Assembly (NCBI RefSeq): GCF_905207935.1
Contig: NZ_CAJLNI010000103.1
Span: 1-6,202 of the forward strand
Source of the DNA: an uncultured Haemophilus sp.
Lineage (GTDB): Bacteria > Pseudomonadota > Gammaproteobacteria > Enterobacterales > Pasteurellaceae
Direction of reading: 5' to 3'
DNA length: 6,202 nt
The notes under the pieces are model-generated. The model saw only the letters and a list, made by a program, of their open reading frames with translations, had not been told where the DNA came from and did not search any database. Of this stretch, positions 1 to 5,464 are shown piece by piece; position 1 is the stretch's first letter; each line of letters begins with the position of its first letter. The translations under genes were made by a program, and so were the position numbers.

Positions 1-32
1 GTGACTAAAATTTTACGAGGTTGAGTTGTCAT
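1..32 (-). CDS. metG: Methionyl-tRNA synthetase, N-terminal fragment (partial)
   Basis: Only the first ten codons plus two bases are in the window; the gene runs off the left edge. Read on the minus strand from the ATG at 32-30, it gives MTTQPRKILV, with the next codon beginning AC. This matches the conserved start of class I methionyl-tRNA synthetases, where a short variable lead is followed by (R/K)KILVTCALPYANG. That enzyme charges tRNA-Met and initiator tRNA with methionine in the cytoplasm. A modest purine-rich ribosome binding site (AAGAGA, 44-39) lies six bases upstream. The gene is divergent from mrp, and a metG-mrp neighbourhood is, from memory, also found in Haemophilus and enteric bacteria, which supports the call. 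The evidence is ten residues plus context, so the identity is likely but rests on a short match. Confidence 0.8.
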   Translation of the reverse strand, partial: MTTQPRKILV

Positions 33-116
33 TATTTTTCTCTTATTCTTTTTGCAAAAATTGCGAGTATGTTACCCGATTAGTGTGATTTTTTCTAGTT
101 TAGTTATACTTTTAGC

Positions 117-146
117 TTAACATTTGAGGGGGAAAAGGGGTAGAAT
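117..146 (+). promoter_or_regulatory. Probable sigma-70 promoter of mrp
   Basis: TTAACA at 117-122 resembles a -35 box and TAGAAT at 141-146 a -10 box, with an 18-base spacer. Transcription would start near 152-154, giving a leader of about 40 bases before the mrp ATG at 194. The spacer is an unusual purine run (126-140) containing G5, A4 and G4. A second possible -10 (TATACT, 105-110) lacks a convincing -35. I found no clear promoter for the divergent metG on the other strand, although this 161-base gap must hold one unless metG is transcribed from elsewhere. Confidence 0.55.
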
Positions 147-182
147 ATCCCTGACAAATTTACTCTACTACCTACTACTATT

Positions 183-189
183 AAAGGAA
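183..189 (+). promoter_or_regulatory. Ribosome binding site of mrp
   Basis: AAAGGAA lies five to six bases before the ATG at 194. This is a good Shine-Dalgarno match and fixes that ATG as the start of mrp. It is preceded by a tandem 7-base repeat (CTACTAC at 165-171 and 172-178) in the leader. Confidence 0.75.
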
Positions 190-193
190 TATT

Positions 194-1306
194 ATGGCAA
201 CTGCTTTTTCTGAAAATTTAACAGCAGAACAACAAGCTCAGGTTCTGCAACTTTTCCAACAATTTCAACACCCAAGTTTGCAAAAAGATTTAATCGCATT
301 AAATACTTTGAAGAAAGTAGAAAAAGGTGGCGATGTATTGCGTATTGAATTACAACTGCCTTTTGCATGGAACACTGGCGTGGAGCAAGTGAAACAACAG
401 CTTTCTGATGCGTTATTAAAAGCAACGGATAGCAAAGAAATCAAATGGATAGTGAATTATCAAATTGCAACGTTAAAACGTGCGAATAATCAACCCGCTG
501 TAAAAGGTGTGAAGAACATCATTGCAGTGACTTCAGGTAAAGGCGGGGTAGGGAAATCATCCGTTTCGGTGAATCTTGTGCTTGCTTTACAAGCTCAAGG
601 TGCTCGCGTAGGGATCTTAGATGCAGATATTTACGGCCCATCTATTCCACATATGTTAGGTGCGCCGCATCAACGCCCAACCTCACCAGATAACCAACAT
701 ATCACCCCAATTAAAGCATATGGTTTATCAGCAAACTCGATTGGTTTCTTAATGGATGAAGATAATGCAACGATTTGGCGTGGTCCAATGGCAAGTAGTG
801 CATTAAGCCAACTTTTAAATGAAACCTTATGGGATAGCTTGGATTACTTAGTGATCGATATGCCTCCAGGTACAGGTGATATCCAATTAACCCTTTCACA
901 ACAAATTCCTGTAACAGGAGCTGTAGTGGTTACCACGCCACAAGATATTGCGTTATTAGATGCCGTGAAAGGTGTATCGATGTTTGAACGTGTGTCTGTC
1001 CCCGTGTTAGGTATTGTGGAAAATATGTCTATGCATATTTGTAGCAATTGTGGCCATCACGAAGCGATTTTTGGTACCGGTGGTGCAGAAAAAATGGCAC
1101 AAAAATACAATGTGAAAGTATTAGGTCAGTTACCGTTGAATATCCAAGTTCGTCAAGATTTGGATGCGGGTAAACCAACCGTGGTTGCTGCACCAGACAG
1201 TGAAATTGCAAAATCTTTCTTAGATTTAGCAGAGAAAGTATCAACTGAGCTTTACTGGCAAGGTTCTGTGATTCCAAGCGAGATTTTATTCCGCGAAGTG
1301 AAATAA
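194..1306 (+). CDS. apbC (mrp): Mrp/ApbC iron-sulfur cluster carrier ATPase
   Basis: This is a 370-residue cytoplasmic P-loop ATPase of the Mrp/NBP35 family, which binds and transfers [4Fe-4S] clusters to apo-enzymes. Residues about 10-95 form the N-terminal MIP18-type (DUF59) domain, here without any cysteine. The ATPase domain follows. Its deviant Walker A is SGKGGVGKSS at 114-123, with signature lysine K115 and P-loop K121. The switch I stretch is DADIYGPS at 143-150, and the Walker B/switch II stretch is VIDMPPGTGD at 220-229. The cluster-binding pair C283-S-N-C286 is intact. Length and motif order are normal for the family, so the gene looks functional. It has its own promoter and ribosome binding site, is divergent from metG, and ends at the uptake-signal terminator. 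Loss of the homologue in Salmonella (apbC) impairs thiamine synthesis through Fe-S defects; a similar role here is inferred. Confidence 0.95.
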   Translation: MATAFSENLTAEQQAQVLQLFQQFQHPSLQKDLIALNTLKKVEKGGDVLRIELQLPFAWNTGVEQVKQQLSDALLKATDSKEIKWIVNYQIATLKRANNQPAVKGVKNIIAVTSGKGGVGKSSVSVNLVLALQAQGARVGILDADIYGPSIPHMLGAPHQRPTSPDNQHITPIKAYGLSANSIGFLMDEDNATIWRGPMASSALSQLLNETLWDSLDYLVIDMPPGTGDIQLTLSQQIPVTGAVVVTTPQDIALLDAVKGVSMFERVSVPVLGIVENMSMHICSNCGHHEAIFGTGGAEKMAQKYNVKVLGQLPLNIQVRQDLDAGKPTVVAAPDSEIAKSFLDLAEKVSTELYWQGSVIPSEILFREVK

Positions 1307-1329
1307 TCACAAAAATATCATAAAAATTA

Positions 1330-1338
1330 ACCGCACTT
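1330..1338 (-). repeat. DNA uptake signal sequence (Haemophilus type)
   Basis: This is an exact 9-base core (AAGTGCGGT on the minus strand). It forms the left arm of the mrp terminator. Such signals mark DNA for preferential uptake by competent Pasteurellaceae. Confidence 0.9.
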
Positions 1339-1349
1339 TAGGTCATCCA

Positions 1350-1358
1350 AAGTGCGGT
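1350..1358 (+). repeat. DNA uptake signal sequence (Haemophilus type)
   Basis: This is an exact AAGTGCGGT core, forming the right arm of the mrp terminator and followed by the T-run. It lies in inverted orientation to the copy at 1330-1338. Confidence 0.9.
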
Positions 1359-1379
1359 TATTTTTTTAGGTAAATTTGC

Positions 1380-2009
1380 TTATTTTAAATGATCCGCATC
1401 ATTTATTTTCTCAACGTAAAAACCGTTCTCATCGTCATAATGCACAACACTAATTGAGGTGTTAATGAGCGATACCGATTTATCTTCATCGCGGTGATTT
1501 TGCCACGTTGCACCGTTTAATAACGCAAGCAATAAACGTAGAGTATGGCCATGCGACACAATAAGAATATTGCCTTGATCGTGGATCTTAATAATATCGT
1601 GCAATGCTTTCATGGCACGCTCGCCCAATTGTTCGAAGGTTTCGCCACCATTTACTTGCGCTTTGTAATTGGCAGGATCTTTAATGAGTTGCTGGAATTC
1701 AGGATGTTCTCTTAACGTATCAACAACTTTGCCTTCCCAAGAACCAAAATATTGTTCGTTTAAACCTTGGTGATGGAAAAGCGGAATATCTCGTTCACCA
1801 ATAATATGAGAGGCTGTCGCGATGGTACGTTTTAATACACTAGAGTAGGCCGCAACAAAGGGAATGTTATTAAGTGCAATACCTGTTTTTTTCGCACCAC
1901 TAATGCCTTCTTCGGTCAATGGGGAATCGCCATGACCTTGCATTAAACCTTCCGTATTCCAAACAGTTTTACCGTGGCGAATGAAATAAAAAGTCAGTTG
2001 TTTTTTCAT
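1380..2009 (-). CDS. Histidine phosphatase family protein (phosphoglycerate-mutase-like)
   Basis: This 209-residue protein belongs to the histidine phosphatase superfamily, branch 1, which transfers phosphate through a phospho-histidine. The catalytic pattern is complete: R11-H12-G13 (with H12 as nucleophile), R61 in the SSVLKRT stretch, the acid-base candidate E85 in LNEQYFGSWEG, and H153 in VSHGH. No signal peptide or membrane segment is seen, so it should be cytoplasmic. At about 200 residues it resembles GpmB/PhoE/CobC-type members; motifs alone do not settle the substrate, and a true glycolytic mutase is less likely than a small-molecule phosphatase. The start at 2009 is preceded by only a weak GGA (about eight bases upstream). 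Nearby upstream ATGs are out of frame with it or lack a better site. It lies 53 bases downstream of the efflux lipoprotein gene on the same strand, beyond a strong terminator, and converges with mrp. Confidence 0.88.
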   Translation of the reverse strand: MKKQLTFYFIRHGKTVWNTEGLMQGHGDSPLTEEGISGAKKTGIALNNIPFVAAYSSVLKRTIATASHIIGERDIPLFHHQGLNEQYFGSWEGKVVDTLREHPEFQQLIKDPANYKAQVNGGETFEQLGERAMKALHDIIKIHDQGNILIVSHGHTLRLLLALLNGATWQNHRDEDKSVSLINTSISVVHYDDENGFYVEKINDADHLK

Positions 2010-2022
2010 TTTGCATGTCCAT

Positions 2023-2056
2023 AAAAAAGATTAAGGAAGCCGAAACTTCCTTAATC
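2023..2056 (-). terminator. Rho-independent terminator ending the macA-macB-lipoprotein operon
   Basis: On the minus strand an 11-base perfect stem (2056-2046 with 2039-2029) encloses the six-base loop TTTCGG. It can tighten to a UUCG tetraloop closed by a U-G pair. Six T residues follow at 2028-2023. The stem starts six bases after the lipoprotein stop codon. The run of T ends only 13 bases before the phosphatase ATG at 2009, so any transcript entering that gene from upstream must pass or read through this structure. Confidence 0.88.
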
Positions 2057-2062
2057 ATGATT

Positions 2063-3430
2063 TTAACGGGAGTAATAACCTGCCATTGAACTATATACGG
2101 CATTTTCTGCTTGAATGATGTTGTATTTCGCATTCAAGATAGAAAGTTGAGAGCTTTTCTCTGTGTTTGCCGCTGCAAGCCATTCACGTAATTCAGATAC
2201 ACCAGCATTGTAACGATCACGATAGTATTTGGTGATACGTTGGTTATAGCTGTGTGTTTTTTGCAAGTTAGCAAAGGCACTTTGTGCTTGTGTGTAGGCG
2301 AAGTAGTTGGTATCTACATCGTTCAAGGCTTTAGTAATGCTTTGCTCATAGTTTAAACGTGCAGTTTCATAATCTGCCTCAGAGATTTTCACGTTCCATT
2401 TCACCGTATTCCAGTTGAGGAATGGGAGGCTAATGCCGATTAACCCGGTACCCACTGGATTGTGCAATGCATTACCAACTTTAGTACCACTTGATGTTAA
2501 GCTGCCGCCTAAAGTCACTTCTGGGAACCAGCCTTTTTCAGTTGCTTTCGCATTTTTGAATGCACTGCTTAAGCGATATTGATAGCCTTTCACATCAGGA
2601 CGATTCGCAATCACAGAAACGGGCACATTTAAATTTACGCCCACATTTTTTACATTAAGAATGTGTGGGAAGTTGATATTTAATGCTTCTTCCGGTTTTA
2701 AGTTCAGTAAGTTACGTAAAGTTTGTTCTGCTGTTTTACGCTGCGTTTGGTAGTTGATCAAGTTATTACGTGCGTTTAACACCGCTTGTTGTGCTTGATC
2801 TACACTTGCGCTGTCCGCCACACCTTGTGATAAACGACGTTGCATAATGCTGCTAATGTCGTTGTAGTATTTAATGGTTTCTTCGGTTGTGCTGATCGCA
2901 TCATTCAAGTAGGCTATTTGATAATAGGTTGTCACAACAGAGTTGATGAGTGAAAGTTTCGTTGCTTCTAAATCTTCAGCCGTTGCTTTGTGTGACCATT
3001 CTGCGGCATCTGCAGTATCTGCTAAACGTTGCCATAAATCTAATGTATAACTCACATTTAATGCACCTTGATGGCTTACTGCTGAGCTACCACCCGTTTT
3101 CACGTTTTTACTTGCGGAAGATTGGGTTGAACCGCTAAATGCCGGAATTAAATTCGCGCCTGCAAGGTTTGCATTATATAGAGCACGATTTACGGCAACA
3201 GACGCTTTGGCTAAATCTTTGTTGTTAACTAATGCTTGTTCTACCACACGATTTAATTGTGAATCATTGTAAAGCGCCCACCAGTTTTCTTTTACATTAA
3301 ATTGTTTGGTGATTTCCGCATAATTTTGGTAATCCTGCTGGCTCGCTTTATAAGAATCACCGATGTTAGCACAACCAGCTAGAGCAGTTGCCATCGCGAT
3401 TGCTAAGGTTAATTTTTTCATTTTTAACAT
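2063..3430 (-). CDS. tdeA: TolC/NodT-family outer-membrane efflux lipoprotein (TdeA-like), channel of the MacAB exporter
   Basis: This 455-residue protein is the outer-membrane channel of a tripartite exporter. It begins with a lipoprotein signal: basic MLKMKK, a hydrophobic stretch, then lipobox LAGC with C20 as the predicted lipidated residue. Family hallmarks include WWALYNDSQLNRVVEQAL near residues 50-67, LDLWQRLADT near 131-140, and the NodT/OprM motif VIANRPDV near 280. Long Gln/Asn/Ala-rich helical stretches match the two repeated halves of TolC-type trimers. The first ATG is chosen because AAAGGAA (3444-3438) sits eight bases upstream; the next in-frame Met (residue 4) would be 17 bases away. 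It follows macB on the same strand and precedes a strong terminator, so it is probably the dedicated partner of MacAB rather than a general TolC. The symbol follows the Aggregatibacter toxin and drug export protein, which, from memory, also lies with macAB-like genes. The family call is firm; the symbol is less so. Confidence 0.88.
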   Translation of the reverse strand: MLKMKKLTLAIAMATALAGCANIGDSYKASQQDYQNYAEITKQFNVKENWWALYNDSQLNRVVEQALVNNKDLAKASVAVNRALYNANLAGANLIPAFSGSTQSSASKNVKTGGSSAVSHQGALNVSYTLDLWQRLADTADAAEWSHKATAEDLEATKLSLINSVVTTYYQIAYLNDAISTTEETIKYYNDISSIMQRRLSQGVADSASVDQAQQAVLNARNNLINYQTQRKTAEQTLRNLLNLKPEEALNINFPHILNVKNVGVNLNVPVSVIANRPDVKGYQYRLSSAFKNAKATEKGWFPEVTLGGSLTSSGTKVGNALHNPVGTGLIGISLPFLNWNTVKWNVKISEADYETARLNYEQSITKALNDVDTNYFAYTQAQSAFANLQKTHSYNQRITKYYRDRYNAGVSELREWLAAANTEKSSQLSILNAKYNIIQAENAVYSSMAGYYSR

Positions 3431-3437
3431 GGATTTT

Positions 3438-3444
3438 TTCCTTT
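3438..3444 (-). promoter_or_regulatory. Ribosome binding site of the efflux lipoprotein gene
   Basis: AAAGGAA on the minus strand, eight bases before the ATG at 3430. It decides between two close in-frame ATGs (3430 and 3421) in favour of the upstream one. It also suggests the lipoprotein is translated independently rather than only by coupling to macB. Confidence 0.7.
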
Positions 3445-3454
3445 CTTTTTAATT

Positions 3455-3495
3455 AAAGTGCGGTCAAAAATTAGTGAGAATTTTAACCGCTCTTT
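3455..3495 (-). other. Intercistronic hairpin between macB and the lipoprotein gene
   Basis: The macB-lipoprotein gap (3431-3514, 84 bases) holds an imperfect inverted repeat. On the minus strand AAAGAGCGGT (3495-3486) faces ACCGCACTTT (3464-3455) with one mismatch. Inside it, AAAATT and AATTTT pair around the loop CTCACT. One arm contains an exact uptake signal. On the minus strand no T-run follows, so it is not a standard terminator for the operon. It may be an mRNA stability or attenuation element, or simply an eroded uptake-signal pair. A smaller AT-only hairpin (TTTTGT/ACAAAA, about 3493-3509) overlaps its macB-proximal edge. Confidence 0.5.
3456..3464 (+). repeat. DNA uptake signal sequence (Haemophilus type)
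   Basis: An exact AAGTGCGGT core in the macB-lipoprotein gap. A one-mismatch inverted copy (ACCGCTCTT, 3486-3494) lies 21 bases away and pairs with it in the hairpin. Confidence 0.88.
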
Positions 3496-3514
3496 TGTGT
3501 TTTACAAAATTTCT

Positions 3515-5446
3515 TTATTCTCGAGCAAGAGCTGTAATTGGATCTAATTGCGCTGCACGTTTTGCAGGCATATAGCCGAAGATCACACCAATCAGGGTAG
3601 AGAAGACCACTGCCGCAACAATTGAGCCAGTAGAGAATGCCATCGTAAAGTCAGTCATAAATACGTTAAATAGTAAACCGATTAAGCCCGAAAGCAGAAT
3701 ACCCGTCACGCCGCCAATTAAACAAATCAGCACGGCTTCAATTAAAAATTGTTGCAGAATATTGAATTGTCTTGCCCCAATAGCCATGCGCACACCAATT
3801 TCTTTGGTTCGTTCTGTTACGGAAACCAACATAATATTCATCACCCCAATCCCACCAACGATTAATGAAATAAAGGCGATAGAGGAAATGAGCAATTTCA
3901 TCGTGCCGGTTGTGCTTTCAATAGTTTGTTTAATGGTATCGCTATTCATGATGAAGAAATCTTTTTTACCATGACGCATGGTGAGCAATTCAGTAATTCC
4001 TTTTTCAGCGACAGTCGTATTCACGGAATCATCTACTTTTACGGTAATCGAACCAATTTTTTTGCTGCCCGAAATACGATTCATCACGGTAGTGTAAGGG
4101 GCATAGAGATTAAGTGAACTGCTTGCCCCGCCCATTTGTTTATCCGATACCACACCAATAATACGTAATGGACGTTTATTAAACATCACGATTTTGCCAA
4201 TGGGATTTTCATCTGGGAAAATCGACTTTTTCGCACTTTCATCGATTAAGGCTACTTGATTGCTATCAGCAACATCTTGAGCAGAAAATAAATTACCAGA
4301 TTTTAGTTTTAATCCATCTACATCAAAATATTGTTCGCCTACACCTTTTAAACTGGTCGAGGAGAAAGTCTGGTTACCATAAATTAATGTGCCACTTGAT
4401 GAGCTATTTGGCGTGACGCTTTGCACATAGCTTTGTTGGTTTAAGGCAGTGGCATCATTAATCGTAAGATTTTGCATTTGTTCTGCACGACGATCGCCAA
4501 AACCAGTACCGTTAAAGATAGTCATGGTACTTGTACCAATGCCTTTAATGTTCTCTAAGATTTTTTGCTGTGAACCATTTCCCAATGCCACGACAGAAAC
4601 CACGGAGGTAATCCCGATAATAATCCCGAGCATGGTTAAAAGAGAGCGCATTTTGTGGGCAATAATGGCACTCACAGACATGCGAAAGGCTTCAACAAAT
4701 TGATCTTTGCTTAACCCAAAGTGCGGTTTAGATTTGGTTTGATTTTCGACCGCACTTTTTACTGCTTCTTTTTGTGTATCGCCAATGATTTCGCCATCTT
4801 TAATTTCAATCACGCGATTCGCACTGGCAGCAATTTCTCGGTCATGGGTTACCATAATAATGGTGTGTCCCTCTGCGTGTAATTGGCGCAGAATTTCCAT
4901 TACATTTTGACCACTTTGCGAATCCAATGCACCAGTGGGTTCATCGGCTAAAATAATTTCGCCACCATTCATCAACGCACGGGCAATACTCACACGTTGT
5001 TGCTGACCACCAGAAAGCTGGCTTGGTTTATTTTGCCATTTATCGCCTAAGCCTAATTTTTCTAAAAGTTGTTTTGCACGAGAAAGCCGTTTTTCTTGCG
5101 ACATTCCTGCATAAATAGCAGGCAAGGCGACGTTCTCAGCGGCTGTCAAACTCGACAATAAGTTATAGCGTTGGAAAATAAAGCCGAATTTTTGGCTACG
5201 CAAATCTGAAAGCTGATCTTTGCTTAATTCAATAGTTTCTTTGCCATTGATCTTGTAAGAACCACTGGTTGCCGTATCCAAGCACCCGATGATGTTCATC
5301 AAGGTTGATTTGCCTGAACCTGATTGTCCAATAATTGCCACAAAATCGCCTTTTTCAATATTCAAAGAGACATTCTTTAAAATATGAACACGATTTTCGC
5401 TTTCACCGAAGTAACGGTTGAGATCCTTAATTTCAATAATATTCAT
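3515..5446 (-). CDS. macB: MacB-type ABC transporter, fused ATPase and permease
   Basis: This 643-residue inner-membrane protein is close to the usual length for MacB. The N-terminal ATPase domain (about 1-225) is complete: Walker A GQSGSGKST at 40-48, Q-loop Q92, signature LSGGQQQR at 144-151, Walker B IILADEP at 164-170, D-loop near 172-175 and H-loop H201. A linker (about 223-250) leads to transmembrane helix 1 (about 267-288), a large periplasmic domain (about 290-515), then three more helices (about 516-540, 568-592 and 606-627). This four-helix layout is that of MacB dimers, which use ATP to drive export through MacA and an outer-membrane channel rather than to carry substrate across the inner membrane. 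It starts 18 bases after macA, and the spacer is mostly an uptake signal with no strong Shine-Dalgarno, so translational coupling is plausible. Two inverted uptake signals encode parts of the linker. The substrate is not evident. Confidence 0.95.
   Translation of the reverse strand: MNIIEIKDLNRYFGESENRVHILKNVSLNIEKGDFVAIIGQSGSGKSTLMNIIGCLDTATSGSYKINGKETIELSKDQLSDLRSQKFGFIFQRYNLLSSLTAAENVALPAIYAGMSQEKRLSRAKQLLEKLGLGDKWQNKPSQLSGGQQQRVSIARALMNGGEIILADEPTGALDSQSGQNVMEILRQLHAEGHTIIMVTHDREIAASANRVIEIKDGEIIGDTQKEAVKSAVENQTKSKPHFGLSKDQFVEAFRMSVSAIIAHKMRSLLTMLGIIIGITSVVSVVALGNGSQQKILENIKGIGTSTMTIFNGTGFGDRRAEQMQNLTINDATALNQQSYVQSVTPNSSSSGTLIYGNQTFSSTSLKGVGEQYFDVDGLKLKSGNLFSAQDVADSNQVALIDESAKKSIFPDENPIGKIVMFNKRPLRIIGVVSDKQMGGASSSLNLYAPYTTVMNRISGSKKIGSITVKVDDSVNTTVAEKGITELLTMRHGKKDFFIMNSDTIKQTIESTTGTMKLLISSIAFISLIVGGIGVMNIMLVSVTERTKEIGVRMAIGARQFNILQQFLIEAVLICLIGGVTGILLSGLIGLLFNVFMTDFTMAFSTGSIVAAVVFSTLIGVIFGYMPAKRAAQLDPITALARE
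4719..4727 (+). repeat. DNA uptake signal sequence inside macB
   Basis: An exact AAGTGCGGT core within coding DNA. Read as macB it covers the codons for K240-P-H-F243 in the linker after the ATPase domain. It forms an inverted 10-base pair with the copy at 4749-4757, 21 bases apart. Confidence 0.88.
4749..4757 (-). repeat. DNA uptake signal sequence inside macB
   Basis: An exact AAGTGCGGT core on the coding strand of macB, covering the codons for K230-S-A-V233 in the linker. It is the partner of the inverted copy at 4719-4727; the mRNA could form a 10-base-pair stem here. Confidence 0.88.
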
Positions 5447-5455
5447 TAATTTTCT

Positions 5456-5464
5456 ACCGCACTT
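5456..5464 (-). repeat. DNA uptake signal sequence in the macA-macB junction
   Basis: An exact AAGTGCGGT core on the minus strand, immediately after the macA stop codon (5467-5465). It fills half of the 18-base gap before the macB ATG at 5446. It lies where the macB ribosome binding site should be; only a poor GGTAGA follows. Confidence 0.88.

Larger units (their letters stand above)
1328..1367 (+). terminator. Rho-independent terminator formed by paired uptake signals, probably bidirectional
   Basis: A perfect 12-base inverted repeat (1328-1339 with 1349-1360) encloses a 9-base loop, inside which GG (1341-1342) can pair with CC (1347-1348). Seven T residues follow at 1361-1367, so it should terminate mrp. 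Each arm contains an exact 9-base uptake signal in opposite orientation. Read on the minus strand the stem is followed by AATTTTTA, so it can also end the convergent phosphatase gene, whose stop codon is at 1380. Confidence 0.9.

Noticed and set aside
192..425. 77-codon minus-strand open frame over the start of mrp
   Set aside because: It lies opposite the well-supported mrp gene, has no family resemblance and no ribosome binding site; it is a shadow frame.
1029..1310. 93-codon minus-strand open frame over the end of mrp, plus smaller ones at 711-899 and 844-1047
   Set aside because: All lie opposite conserved mrp codons including the CxxC region and have no recognisable domain; composition follows the complement of mrp.
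2950..3138. 62-codon plus-strand open frame inside the efflux lipoprotein gene
   Set aside because: It is antisense to a conserved coding region, with no start signal or recognisable product.
3455..3495. The macB-lipoprotein hairpin as an intrinsic terminator of the operon
   Set aside because: No T-run follows on the operon strand, and the lipoprotein gene has its own ribosome binding site just after it, so full termination here is unlikely.
3762..4117. Two overlapping plus-strand open frames (70 and 63 codons) opposite macB
   Set aside because: These are shadows of the MacB membrane and periplasmic domain codons; the hydrophobic look of the first comes from the opposite strand of membrane-helix codons.
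4224..4236. TTCGCACTTT near 4229 as a further uptake signal
   Set aside because: It differs from the 9-base core at two positions in the critical part and was not counted.
4449..4703. 84-codon plus-strand open frame opposite macB, with a Cys-rich start
   Set aside because: It covers the complement of MacB transmembrane helix 1 and has no ribosome binding site or known motif.
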